From assembly GCA_036245805.1 (NCBI GenBank), contig BTRK01000004.1, positions 43,860,907-43,924,906 on the forward strand: DNA of 64,000 nt, in the 5' to 3' direction. Below, in pieces: positions 30,901 through 41,639 of this stretch. Both the position numbers and the translations under genes were made by a program. This DNA is from Pristionchus mayeri (taxonomy: Eukaryota > Nematoda > Chromadorea > Rhabditida > Neodiplogasteridae). Each line of letters starts with the position of its first letter. Position 1 is the stretch's first letter. Under the pieces are notes generated by a model, which was not told where the DNA came from, ran no database searches, and saw nothing but the letters and a program-made list of their open reading frames with translations.

Positions 30901-32372
30901 AGTAAAAGATTGTTTATCATTTCCTGTTGAAATTAATAACAACACGTTTACTTGGTTGCATATCGCAATGACCGCAAGTTCTCCCATCGCTGCACGAAAC
31001 TCATTTTCTCTCCAACACCAATCAGAATTCCTGGATATAATTGATCGTTGATTCGATTGAATCTCTTACCAGGCACATAACTGGGCATAGCTGGCGCGCC
31101 AGTAATCTCGAATCCCCACTCGAACGAGGGACCCGCATATGTGAGAGCATATTTGTGAATTCCAAGGACGTGCATCAAAACTGAGAGTGCGAATTGTGTA
31201 GCAAGTATTATTTTCTTCATTCTGCATAATCTGGCAAGAGTGTACGCAACATGAACATGTACATACGATTTTTTGAGTCCATCCCTAATTCAGACCTAAT
31301 TCAAGTCGGTGAAGCAAAGGGTGATTTTACTAGTCTATGGTAAAATCCAGCTTACCCATCGCTCCATAGTCGAAGACTTCACAGAAGGCAGCATCGAACT
31401 TCTCCGCTCGAAGTATTTCGATAATCGATGAATCATCCAGAATCTCTGCGAAACTCGTTTACGTTATTTGACAATTGGTTTTGGTCAGCTTGAGGCTAAT
31501 ATTATCTTTAAACATAAGGCTTAGCGTCAGCTTAAGTTGAGTACGACGTACCGTTCATTTGATTGATGAGTGCGGAGAAGAATGACCTCTGCGCATCCCA
31601 AAACCCGGTCGAAGAGTCATTCTTGCTCCGCCAGAAGTCACTGACTGTGCCTCCTTCCTAAAATGCCTACATTAGGTAATTTTTTCCTTAGCACTGTCTC
31701 TCTACCGATCGAGCGATGGGTGAAAATATAATTAGCATCATATTGCGCGAAATATGCATTTGATTCGAGTATTTTGAAATATTATCACATTATTTCTTCC
31801 CATCGCTGTTATAGGTTCTATCAAAGAGTAAGACATCAACAAAGACCGGAAATGAGTAATCATGGGCATGTGTCTATGCTGGAGAAAGGATGCCACAGTA
31901 TCTTCATTCTATGTACTATCTAGTTACTCAAAACGGTTGAAGAGTGTGTGAAAGTAAGATTCGGGATAAATATTGTCTAACCTTTCCATTAGCCTCATCT
32001 ATCTTCTTTGCTGCAAGACACGTTGGATACTCGATTATTCTCGCCCGTTTCGTTCCGTGAAATCCATTCGAAGGGGTGAACAACGGAGCGAAGAGCACCT
32101 GCGCGCTAAATGTCCACATGCGAACAATTCAAATGGGAACAATATTGAGATGAGTGCTTAATTTTACACAGTTTATCGACCGATCGACTGGAGAGTGACG
32201 GCGTAGAATGAATATATAATATCACATTCTCTCGAATTAGAATACTTACAACTTCATGCCCCGCATCAATGAGCGTATCAGCAAATGCGCCCATGAGAGT
32301 CGTGTGAGATCTCCCGAACATGGGCGAGTAGGCAAGGAATTTTAGTGGACGAGCATCCAATGACTTATCCAT
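27909..32372 (-). CDS. UDP-glycosyltransferase (UGT), 15 exons resolved, about 506 aa
   Basis: An ER-membrane enzyme that transfers a sugar from a UDP-sugar to lipophilic substrates. Exons: 32250-32372, 31982-32098, 31552-31657, 31356-31445, 31070-31180, 30952-31030, 30757-30829, 30582-30716, 30295-30423, 29965-30067, 29855-29923, 29640-29714, 29510-29588, 29218-29349, 27909-28008; all phases agree (1521 nt). The N-terminal acceptor domain begins LKFLAYSPMFGRSHTTLMGA. The UDP-sugar domain shows VFISFGSVTK, FIWKYED, EWAPQADLI and THSGMGSVNEGLRAG, then IPIKGDQFRNARLLERTGG. The last exon gives one transmembrane helix (LYPVLLSICIVFIVYLSIV) with a very short tail. The N-terminus is uncertain: an open hydrophobic stretch (FFVLHSLCFAFLAG) precedes the Met at 32372 but has no in-frame ATG, so a first exon with the rest of the signal peptide is probably upstream. 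A mariner copy lies in the last intron. Confidence 0.92.
28317..29197 (-). mobile_element. Mariner transposon, 881 bp, inside the last UGT intron
   Basis: Perfect-looking inverted termini (TTGGGGTGTCCGGAAAGTTC and its complement) are flanked by TA on both sides, the standard mariner target. Orientation is the same as the host UGT gene. The element carries a broken transposase, so it is a fossil. The UGT coding exons on either side still join in phase, so the insertion is tolerated as intron. Confidence 0.92.
28381..28919 (-). pseudogene. Mariner transposase, frameshifted
   Basis: The C-terminal part is readable at 28381-28680: MDNARPHRAK holds the second catalytic Asp and SPDLSPCDYH the third, with 34 residues between them as in mariner D34D transposases, followed by KGKKFKNRNEV and RGIETLPNRW. 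Upstream, a second frame (28704-28919) has MYNNPAKRQ and KRKPVP, matching the region after the first catalytic Asp. The two parts are in different frames with a stop between them, and the N-terminal DNA-binding half is scrambled. It is not functional. Confidence 0.85.
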
Positions 32373-32659
32373 GGTACCTGCCAGGAAGGCAAAACATAGA
32401 GAATGCAATACGAAAAAAACGGCAAAATTCCTTTCTCAGTACCCTCCATATCTGTCTTATCCCACTCTCCTTCTCATTATCGTCTCTCCTTCCTTGCCTG
32501 CGCAAATGTTTTGCAAATGCAAACTGATTGTGGACAACAAATAGTGAAGACCGGGCGACAAACAACGCTCATAAGTCAGGGTCCACTAGTTGTTTACAAA
32601 TCAAAATCGACTACCAACCAGACTTCGTGATTCGGTTTTAATCTTCTCTTCACTCTACT

Positions 32660-33300
32660 CTTCATTCTCACCCGGCTTTGTAAGAGATTGTTGGAAAGGA
32701 AGAGACGGTGGTATACTCTCGTAGGTGATACGACAACGGATTTGTAAATGCATTTGCACATAATTTATCGTGCGATAAAGTCATAAAACGCACAAAATTG
32801 AGTAGCAGAACTGCATAAGAAATTACAAATTTTGGAGGGATTCAACGAACAATGACTTCGAGATTGTTGATAATTAAAGTGCCTACAGTGAGACTGCGTG
32901 TCAGTTGCTTAATTTTCTTCCTGAATGAAATTTTTGATTTTGCGAATAAAGTGTTCAAGAGCAAGTTTTTTTTCTTAACTGAGATCAAGAAATTTGCTTA
33001 CTCTTTGACAGGACAGTTTTTCAAGATCAGTCGACCGATTCGAACTGAGCCCAGACAATGAAGAAAGTATTTCAAGATGCACATATTAGCATCAGTGAAC
33101 CGCACGTTTTTTGATCTTAAAGCAGCCATCAAAAGCAGTTTTGAGAGACGAGTCTGCCGTCAACCCCATGTCAACGGCCGTCATGTCAACGGCCCTTGTC
33201 GCTAGGAATACCTACAAATGTGGTGTTGCTCGAGGAATTGAAGTAGAACTGGTCAAAGCAACAACGCATAGAAGAAATAAAACACATTTTAAATATAACT
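32660..33300. other. Intergenic stretch, no gene seen
   Basis: No convincing exon on either strand. A short direct duplication (GTCAACGGCC, near 33172-33195) is present. Confidence 0.4.
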
Positions 33301-33303
33301 CAC

Positions 33304-33480
33304 CTCTTCCGCCCAATATGATACATTCCAGCCTTTCAGGGGAAAATATTCCAAACTATTCCCATGGAGAAACATTTCCATTCGCCAAAGTGATGCGTTA
33401 AGCGAGACATCGACATAATTTACGCAACGGTATCGTTTAGCAAAATAATCTTTAGCGAGACTATTCCAGGTTCGAGAAAT
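33304..33480 (-). pseudogene. Isolated exon 2 of an F-box-family gene
   Basis: A 59-codon exon with clean AG acceptor and GTGAGT donor; it starts ISRTWNSLAKDYFAKRYRC and ends WNVSYWAEE. It matches exon 2 of the local F-box family and is closest to the intronless copy at 12363-12836. No F-box exon, exon 3 or exon 4 was found beside it, so it is an orphan relic. Confidence 0.6.
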
Positions 33481-33679
33481 CTGCAATTTATGCCCATCCA
33501 TTTATGGTTTATACATATGTTGACTGTAACTTTTTACATTAACCTTTAAAAAAGGCTGATTCCTGGGCGTCTCCACCTGAGTGAGCGTATGAAGCGATGA
33601 AAGCGCGCGCTGATTTGTTGACACTCCTGTACATCATTCCCGCGTCTTCGTAAAGGCAAGTAAAGGTGCATTCACGTTA

Positions 33680-33770
33680 AACGATTACATTTCGCGACCG
33701 ATATCACTACCAATGAGTCAGTTAAGACATAGTCAGCAGTGAATGCCGCTAAACCATATTTGAATGAGAC
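33680..33770 (-). repeat. Fragment of a tRNA-derived SINE tail
   Basis: The stretch ACATTTCGCGACCG...TCACTACCAA matches the tail of the SINE at 17180-17350 in the same orientation. The tRNA-like head is not recognisable. Confidence 0.4.
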
Positions 33771-34014
33771 TATTCGAGAATTTCGTGTATTCATTTCGCT
33801 ACTTCACATATTCTTTATACCGATAGAGGTGTGAAAGAAACTGTGGGGAAATCGAAACACGATTTCCTGAATTTCGCACATTAGATATTATTGTCACAGC
33901 AAGCTCGATAAACTCTCACCTTTTGAGAATGTATTCCCTTCTAGAACATCTTGTTACATACAATGAATATTTGAAACTTACAATTGGAATTTGCGGATTC
34001 AGATTCACCCAAAC

Positions 34015-34750
34015 GGGGGTATGACATAACCAAAGCGCAAAGTGCTAAAAACGACAAAAGCGCAAGCGACAAAAGCGCGAACGACAAAAGCGCAACTCGA
34101 AATATATTGGTACAGAGCGGTGATGTAACTTCGTGGTTGGTATCAAATTATTAGTAATAATGAGCAATATCTGCCCTGAGGGCATATGAATGACGTCATT
34201 AAAAAAGTGACGTCACTATTTTTAGACGAATGTGGGGTCATGGTGCAAAATCGTGATAGAAGTTTGTATTGGATCTAGACGAGTTATCAATGTCCACAGA
34301 ATCTACGACACCCATCTTTAATTTGTCGGCTATCGTATCCCGATACACCATAATCTAGCTGAGATCTGGCAGAGAAAACACTGTCGTTCCCCATCAACTT
34401 GTGAGCATATGTCTGCTAGATCATGGTGTATCGGGATACGGTAGCCGACAAATTAAAGAGTGGGTATCGTAGATTGTGTGGGCATTGATACCTCGTCTAG
34501 ATCCAATACAAACTTCTATCACGATTTTGTACCATGACCCCATATTCGTCCAAAAATAGTGACGTCACTTTTTTCAATGACGTCATTCATATGCCGTCAG
34601 GGCAGGTAGTGCTCATTATTACTAATTGTTTGATACCAACCACGAAGTGTTATCACCGCTATGTACTAAGATATTTCGAGTTGCGCTTTTTTCGCTGGCG
34701 ATTTTTAAAACCTAGTTGCGCTTTTGTCGTTGCGGTTCTGTCATACCCCC
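34015..34750. mobile_element. Foldback transposon, 736 bp, with 8-bp target duplication
   Basis: Two arms of about 340 bp are near-perfect reverse complements. The ends are GGGGGTATGACA and its complement, followed inward by several GACAAAAGCGC repeats. The element is flanked by the direct repeat ACCCAAAC (34007-34014 and 34751-34758). An 8-bp duplication is the signature of hAT-type insertion. There is no coding sequence, so it is a non-autonomous foldback MITE. It could form a very long hairpin if transcribed. Confidence 0.88.
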
Positions 34751-34779
34751 ACCCAAACAAATCCCTTCTTTCCCTCCAC

Positions 34780-35640
34780 AATACTGAACATTCATTTATT
34801 GTATTCGCGGTGTGACACACATTGTTTGCCCTTTTCTATCGCAATCCGCTTTCGTCCGTCCTTTTCCTTCTATTCAATCGGAGATTTCGCTCTAGCACAC
34901 GTGTGCATTTCGTTTCGCCCGTATTTCCCTCGTTTTTCTTTCTAATTCATTCTGCTGATTCATTTTTGGCACTTCTTGGATAATTGTCCCACCCTCCGCC
35001 CTTCCTCCTCTACCCACTCATTTCTAGGTGTCATTCCTTGATTTTCAGCCGCACAAACATTTAAGTGAGCGCGATTTGACTGTCGAAAAGTGATAGTGCC
35101 AAGTTTCGCCTTCTGAATCCCGACGATGACGACAGTTATCAAAATTCAGACGACGCAGTTTGAAAGAGCATCGTTTGAAGTACTTACAACCAAAATTATA
35201 GGGGAATCGAGCAAACTTGAATCCTACCGCCGCGGCGTGGTCGATTCTCTCGCGATTCCTCTCATATTTGAATCGTACAGCGATTTTTTTACCGAATCAG
35301 TTCCACCCAATCACATTCCTTCTCCCACTCTGTCAGATCGCACATTCGTGATTGTATTCGCGATGAGACATACAATACCCTGTTTGTTCTTTTCTATGAC
35401 AATCCGCTTTTCTTCTTCTTCTTTCCTCTCTCCAAAATTCGCTCTTGTACACGTGTACTTTACGTTTCGACCCGCTCCTTTTCCATCCCCCGTTCAAGCT
35501 GCAAAATTGTTTTTACTTGAACTTGCTTTTCATGTTCACTGTGCGATATTTGTAAAAATGCACTAATTGCATCTTTAAGTTGTCTACATCGACTCTAAAT
35601 AAAAAATTATTCGGAATTAACAATTATTGTCACGAAATGA
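34780..35640 (+). repeat. Two degenerate copies of the repeated exon-like module
   Basis: The copies at about 34790-34950 and 35335-35600 share the series GTATTCGCG..GAC, TTTTCTATCGCAATCCGCTT, GCTCTAGCACACGTGTGCAT and a pyrimidine-rich tract. The second continues to TTGTCTACATCGACTCTAAAT. The same series recurs from 37 to 64 kb. A 146-codon frame at 35126-35566 crosses the second copy but shows no recognisable domain. Confidence 0.5.
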
Positions 35641-36334
35641 TTCAACCGGAAATGCTTGGATTCATCGCGTAAAAAGTAAGTACTCATTACATCGCTGAAA
35701 ACAATCGCATTGTATTGTTGTGAATACAATTGGGTATTCGGGCGATCGGCCGAATTTTAAAAAAAATCGAAAAACTGTCGTTTTTTTTCCAGTTTGTGGA
35801 TCGCTCCGGTGTGCCATTGATCGATGATGACTGCTAGCGCATCGACGCGTAGTGCACAGTGCGCATGACGGGGCAAGTTAGTTATTTCTGATGAATTTTC
35901 ATTTTCAATTGCAGAAAGTTATAATTCGATTATGAAGCAAACAGTACGGACGCTACCTTTGTATATATTTTGTGTATGAATAAACACATGCAACATAGTT
36001 GGGTTGAAAACAAGATATTTTTCTGTCCGGTAATGTGTTTGCCCCTCACATAACAGATGCAAAAAAATTACTAAATTCCAGCATTACGTTGTAATTCCGA
36101 AAGCGTTTCCCCACTCGTTTCACTCTCAATTGCAATTACCATACGTTTCCCCATATCTTCCCCAACTCAAGTAATTCGAGCATTTAGATTGAAGGTTGTA
36201 TGAGTACCAACACGAATCCTTTGGGGGAATCAGTGACAGGAATACAATTGCCACTGATTCCCCCTTTGATTCCATCTGCATGTTCAATCCGGTTTCATCT
36301 TTGCAGTAGGTTCAGTTTATAAAATTATGGAGCA

Positions 36335-36425
36335 GCTCGTCTGACTCTCTCCAAATCTCATGCTCTCTCGCTTTCTCTACCCGGCGAGAGAGTGTGTGAC
36401 ATGGAGAGGCAGACCATTGCTCTTC
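36335..36425. repeat. Hairpin MITE of the CTCTCTC/GAGAGAG family
   Basis: The arms GACTCTCTCCAAATCTCATG and GTGTGACATGGAGAGGCAGA face a CTACCCGGCGAGAG centre. It is related to the elements at 14570 and 25430. Confidence 0.55.
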
Positions 36426-36571
36426 ACAAGTGCATACCGTCGTAAATTGTGTAATTGTGTTAATTATGTTGGAAGGGAAGGATTACTAATTCTAATGTGT
36501 AGTAATGAAAACAGTGATATGAAAATAAATTGTTTCCGTAAAGTTATTATACGAAAACCAAACGGAAAATA

Positions 36572-37109
36572 GGGGGGCGGACATTTGCGCAACGACCATT
36601 TGCGCAACGGAGCGCCGTTTGATGGGAAGTTGAGCTAGTAACTTGGGAGTTGTTTCATTGTAACCAGTGTGTGCTACCCCACAATTACATATACAAAGCT
36701 TGTTGATAGGCGATCATGAGTTTCACTCGTCACCAACGACCGGGGATTCATGGTCCAAAATTGAGAATTTGAGTAGAAAATCATGATTAGACAAACACAG
36801 AGTGTTGCAGCCAATCGATATTCCATAACCTCAGTAACTAATGCATCCCAGTAAAATGGGTGTCAATTGGATACGGCAATTGGGGTTTATCTAACCATTA
36901 TTTGTTACTCAAATTCTCAATTTTGGACCATGAACCCCCGGTCGTTGGAGAAGAGTGAAACTCATGATCGCCTAGCAACAAGATTTATACATGTAATTGT
37001 AGGGTAGCACACACTTGTCACAGTGAAACAACTCCCAAGTTGCTAAGTCAACTTCCCATCGAACGGCGCTCCGTTGCGCAAATGGTCGTTGCGCAAATGT
37101 CCGCCCCCC
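36572..37109. mobile_element. Foldback transposon, 538 bp, with 8-bp target duplication
   Basis: The arms begin GGGGGGCGGACATTTGCGCA and end with the complement. The centre (about 36780-36900) is poorly paired. The direct repeat GGAAAATA flanks the element on both sides (36564-36571 and 37110-37117). The 8-bp duplication again points to hAT-type transposition. No coding sequence. Confidence 0.88.
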
Positions 37110-37229
37110 GGAAAATATGTCCAGTGCTGACACACTTCCTCTGTATTCTTTTTTTTCGAGATCACTGCTGGTAGCATGAGTTACGTCCTTGGGGCGGGAG
37201 AATAATATTGGAGAGAAGAGTGTATAGTG

Positions 37230-37700
37230 AATGGTAAAATGGTACATTTATCTTTCGATTTCTCTCTCTATCTCTCGCTGAGATGTCTCCCAATAGGCTT
37301 TCCTTCCCCTATACTTCCCTCTTCTCTTCACCATGCACATGTTTTGCAATTGTCGATCGATTATGTTCTTCTTAACGATTTGAACGGGTTTCTTGGACTT
37401 AATTCAAAAATATGCCACATTCCCAGTTGTCTACTCCGACTCATCGCGAAATGCGAGATATTTCTGAAGCACACTACAATTTTTACTAATTACCGACAAA
37501 ACCAAATTATCAAAAAAAATATGTTTAACGTGAGTTTTTTGAAACTATTTTTTTACTTCCCATCTACAAAAAAAACTGTTCCACTTTGCAGTGTTGAAAA
37601 GCTCGTAGTAAGAGCGACATTCGAGCTCATTGCATAGACTACAGCGAACAATCAATGTCTTCCTGAAAACTGCATCAGAGATAAATACAGTGTGTAAGTA
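37230..37700 (+). repeat. Degenerate module copy
   Basis: Pyrimidine-rich DNA followed by CAGTTGTCTACTCCGACTCA near 37426, the characteristic start of module exon A, and then unrelated AT-rich sequence. No open exon B is seen. Confidence 0.4.
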
Positions 37701-37859
37701 TATAATTTGCTGAAAAAAATATAATTGGTGACGTCTCTTTGCAGTGATAACGGCGACTTCGGAGTATGAATACCGACTTTTGTCTTTTTGTTGGACAGAA
37801 TTAGTCTCAAATGTTTACTTCGTTAACGATAAAATTTTTGAACTAGTATCCACGCTATG

Positions 37860-38010
37860 CCCATAAAAAGGTCAAGGGGCGGAGGAAATATTTGAATTCT
37901 CGCAATTCCGTTTCTCAGTATCTAGGCTAGTACTACCCCAGCTCTACTTCGAGCCGAGATACGAAATTGCGGAATTCTAATAGTTTATCTTCTCCTTGAA
38001 TTTCCCGGGT
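37860..38010. repeat. Diverged palindrome related to the cth intron 12 element
   Basis: GAATTCTCGCAATTCCG near 37892 and AATTGCGGAATTC near 37966 are inverted around TCTAGGCTAGTACTACC, and TCCTTGAATTT follows, as in the element at 27168-27385. Confidence 0.5.
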
Positions 38011-38089
38011 CACAACAAGCATTACATTCTTCCATGAATCAGCTCTTCCACTTGGAGAAGATGGCTCTGATCTGAAAGGGCAGCACTGG

Positions 38090-38610
38090 TGAAAACATCG
38101 TCAAAAACATCGTCCAGACCTCGGACCTTGACCAGGCGATGCACCACTGTGAGTACTTTCAAAATTTGGTATTACATCATCATTATGCAATATGATGCAA
38201 TGCTCGTTTTTCGCCCATATTTCGCTTCAAAGTGGTCACCCAGACCCCGGACCTTGACCATTCGACTCCACTGAGTGAGTTCTTTCAAAATTTGATATTA
38301 CGTCATCATTATGCAATATGATGCAATAATCGTTTTTTCACCCATATCTCGCTTCAAACCCATCGCCCTGACCTCGGACCTTGACCAATCGACTCCCCAG
38401 AGTGAGCTCTTTCAAAATTTGGTATTACATCATCATTATGTAACATGATGCAATAATCGTTTTTGGCCATACATCGCTTAAAAGTGGTCGTACAGACCTC
38501 GGACCTTGACCATTGGACTCCCCAGAGTGAGATCTTTCACTTTTTGGTATTGCATCATCATTATGCAACATGATGCAATAATCGTTTTTTGGCAATAAAT
38601 CGCTTTATTT
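38090..38610. repeat. Tandem repeat, about 4 copies of a 125-130-bp unit
   Basis: Units start near 38096, 38230, 38357 and 38487 with CAGACCTCGGACCTTGACCA, continue CTTTCAAAATTTGGTATTAC and end GCAATAATCGTTTTT. A partial fifth unit runs into the hairpin pair to the right. Confidence 0.85.
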
Positions 38611-38611
38611 A

Positions 38612-39033
38612 TCCAAAAATGCTTCCCAACCTGCCTCACTCCCCGCAGCGTGAGCGTTGTGAAAGGCTCGTGAGGCCTCGGGCGATCCGAAAAAGTTGGA
38701 ATGGGCGAAGCCCCATTCCAACTTTTTCGGATCGCTCGAGGCCTCACGAGCCTTTTACAACGTTTTAAGCAGGCTCTCACCAGTCGCTTACAATTATATT
38801 TTCATGCATAAAATGGTACTAAAGGTTATTGACTGACATTCCCTGCGGAACTTCATCAAAAACGCTTCCCAACCTGCTCTCAGTCCCCGCAGCGTGAGCG
38901 TTGTGAAAGGCTCGTGAGGCCGAGGGCGATCCGAAAAGTTGGAATGGGGCCAAGCCCCATTCCAATTTTTTCGGATCGCCCGAGGCCTCACGAGCCTTTT
39001 ACAACATTTTAAGCAGGCTCTCACCAGTCGTGC
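38612..39033. repeat. Two direct copies of a strong hairpin
   Basis: Each copy (38612-38785 and 38862-39033) holds a stem GGCTCGTGAGGCCTCGGGCG...CCAACTTTTTCGGATCGCTC of about 45 bp with a loop of only a few bases, flanked by CTTCCCAACCTGC on the left and AAGCAGGCTCTCACCAGTCG on the right. The copies differ slightly. Confidence 0.8.
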
Positions 39034-39636
39034 ATAACATTTATCCTTATCGCACAACCCCGCGAACCACGTAGCGACCGAAGGTCGCTAGTTTCTTCAC
39101 AAGTCTATCCATGATTTTTACTCTTACGATCACTCCTCTCTATGTACAGTCTCCCCGCTCACTCATAATCTGCGTAGAGCACATTCTTTGCGTGTTTCCT
39201 TGCTTTTCGCGTGTCTCACTCAAGTTTCGTGTCTAGGACGATCGACATATGGAACGTGTTCTCTAATTAAATCGTAACAAGCTCGTCTAAACATTTCCGA
39301 TCCCACCTTCTCTCACCTTCCATATCTTTTACTTCCGATTCACTCTTGCGAGTTTAACCCAACCTGCTGCCCCCACCAAAGCCCCCTTCAACCCTCAATC
39401 TTCAAGATATTCTCAAGATCCTCTATATATTCTATCCCTCGAATCAACGCCGCAAGCGACCCTGGGGGCGTTAGATTCGAGGCGATCCCTGCGTACAACC
39501 ACATCCACCACAAGCTACCGAAGACTATCGCATTTCCCATATACTTAACCTGGCGGATAAAGAATTGAATTGAATTGAATTGAAACTCGGCATTCTGTAG
39601 TTATACAAATTTTAAAAATTTTACAAAAATTCACCA

Positions 39637-39750
39637 TTAGTTCACTGCAATTTCCGCGATTTCGAGTATTGTTTGCATGTGGATCAATGTTCTGTCGATG
39701 CGGAGATGGACAACATTCAATCGTCTCCCCACGTCCATAACGGTATCCCA
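39637..39750 (-). pseudogene. Orphan last exon of an F-box-family gene
   Basis: Encodes VMDVGRRLNVVHLRIDRTLI and a short tail to a stop at 39637. Nearly the same sequence is exon 4 of the gene at 46465-47323. Here the AG acceptor is lost (ATTGGGATACC in place of ATAGGGACGCC), so it is probably a relic downstream of the pseudogene at 40025-40770. Confidence 0.55.
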
Positions 39751-40024
39751 ATAATTTCGATTGTTACCGTTGTATCTATAATAGTTTTTCGAGTTTCGAG
39801 TTATCCCCCTCAATAACTGAATTCGCCACACGCGTCTCCCAACTAGTCTGAAAAGCACCTGTCCTGGCAATATTCCATTAGTCTGACCATGGAAAACGTC
39901 ATTAAAGTAAAGCGATTTATCACGAGTAGAATACATAAAATAAAAGTATAAATTGTAATGTGCCATAAACAAACACTGATGTTGCGAAAAAAATGTTTAT
40001 GTATGTAGAAACTATACATTATGT

Positions 40025-40770
40025 TCAGAAACAGCGTACTCTTTTCGCCTTGAATTGCTTAGCCATTGTCATAATCGCGTCCCTATAATTACGATGTATT
40101 TTCATACACATTTTTACCGTCGATAACGAATACAAATAGCTCACTTATATTTTGGACATTTCAATTTGAACTTCTGGTCCACTTCAAGATAACCGACTGG
40201 AACCGATCCCAAACAGTCTTGTACGGCATTCAGCTTATCAGGATGCACATTATAAAGGGATGCACATTATACAGGTGCCCAATGTAACCACAACTAGTTA
40301 ACAATGATTTCAATGAGGCATCGTTTTCATGAAATCGATAATTCAAATGTTTGATCTGTAAATGATAATGCTTGTGAAACAATATCAATATCATACGAAA
40401 TCGAAATTCCAAGTAAATACCTCACCTCGGATTTTTTGGGATTGGCGTTGTAACAGTTTTCGACGCGAAAGTGGGTCATATCACGCTCGTAAACATCAAT
40501 GTTAACATAGATATCAGACAGGTTCTGCTGTGATATGTTGACACATACTTTAGCAGCCCAAATGTTTTCTTGTGGTATTGAAGAACTTGAGAATTCCAGC
40601 TTCGTGAAATCTGAAAACATATATTAAAAAACGCCATTTCAACAATAATATCTTACAAGGCCGATTTCAGAATGTCGAATATCGCCGCACATTGGAATTA
40701 TCATCTTTATAATATCTGGAGGGAGGTCGGCGAGAGAGAGTTCAATTATATGTTGCACATGATCAGCCAT
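40025..40770 (-). pseudogene. F-box gene with two frame-breaking indels
   Basis: Four exons match the intact paralog at 47790-48922: 40657-40770 (MADHVQHIIELSLADLPPDI, an F-box), 40426-40610, 40145-40355 and 40025-40082. Exon 2 is 185 nt instead of 183 because of a 2-nt insertion after KTFGLLKYVS. Exon 3 is 211 nt instead of 194 because TATAATGTGCATCCCTT is duplicated in tandem (17 nt). Both shift the frame and neither repairs the other, so the product would stop early. All splice sites are intact, so the decay is recent. An in-frame ATG further upstream (40842) is the alternative start. Confidence 0.75.
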
Positions 40771-40789
40771 TTCGTATGGGACAAATGAA

Positions 40790-40870
40790 CAGAATGTGAA
40801 GTGGAGTGGCGAGAACGACGCTTTTCTAATTTCCTGCGCCATTTTTTGGCGCCTAATTTGAGCCTATTTG
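40790..40870 (-). promoter_or_regulatory. F-box gene upstream region with TTGGCGCC-type motif
   Basis: About 30-95 bp upstream of the F-box start at 40770 is a conserved block, read on the minus strand as AAATTAGGCGCCAAAAAATG, followed by a GCGAGAA/CACTCC segment. Very similar blocks lie upstream of the F-box genes starting at 47323 and 48922, and at two orphan sites near 42760 and 49125. The core resembles an E2F site, but no function is shown by the sequence. Confidence 0.45.
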
Positions 40871-41404
40871 TTGTTCCTCCTTGCCGCCACATCTACGGTT
40901 TAAAAGCGGAAACGCACTGGGAGGACAAATGCGAACACTCCAACAATTTCGGGTACTCCTCTGCGTCTTTTGATTGGTCTACATCTCGAATTCATAATCT
41001 AGTCAGAGGAAAGACGACAATAGCTCGTCACCTTGTTATCCTCTAATTGCGTTAATGTTTCAAAAAAAGCGCACGTGCCACTTTCTTCACATCCTTAAAG
41101 AAGGAGTAACACGACAAATTAGTTCAATTAGCCACTATGTGTATGTAATAGAAGCCAGCAGCCCGATAATGAATCACGTTATCCGAAGTTTCACAGATAG
41201 CTCTGAGGCTATTTACATACGCGCAAAGTTCATTGACAGCACAGCGTAGCGGCTAGTTCGTTTATGTTTCACTTGCTCTTCATATTTTTCTCCTCGTTCT
41301 TGGGGTAAATTCGCTACAGTTTCCCATTGCGAGAGCAATGTCTTCGTGGTGGGACTCCATTGCATCCATTCGTGTTACCCCTTCTTTAACGGAGAGCATC
41401 AAAT

Positions 41405-41555
41405 ACCCATGAATCGCGAGTAGCCGGGCTACCGGCACTTTGTAGTCGGCCACGTAGCTTCTGTAGCCCGGCTGTGACGGTTACGTCACGGCTACAAAGG
41501 CTACGTGGCCTACCACAAAGATCCGGTAGCCCGGCTACTCGCGATTCACGAGCAG
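41405..41555. repeat. Hairpin with 60-bp arms
   Basis: TGAATCGCGAGTAGCCGGGC on the left returns as GCCCGGCTACTCGCGATTCA on the right, with GCCGTGACGTAACCGTCACAG-like pairing in the centre. Compact foldback repeat. Confidence 0.8.
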
Positions 41556-41639
41556 ATGACGTGTCGTTAACAGAGGAAAATGCTTTGGAGCGCATGCAAT
41601 TACAGATAGGGGTTAGATAACGGCAATCATAACTTGTTT

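Noticed and set aside
35126..35566. 146-codon plus-strand frame as a gene
   Set aside because: It crosses a degenerate module copy, lacks domains and splice logic, and its homologous copies are full of stops.
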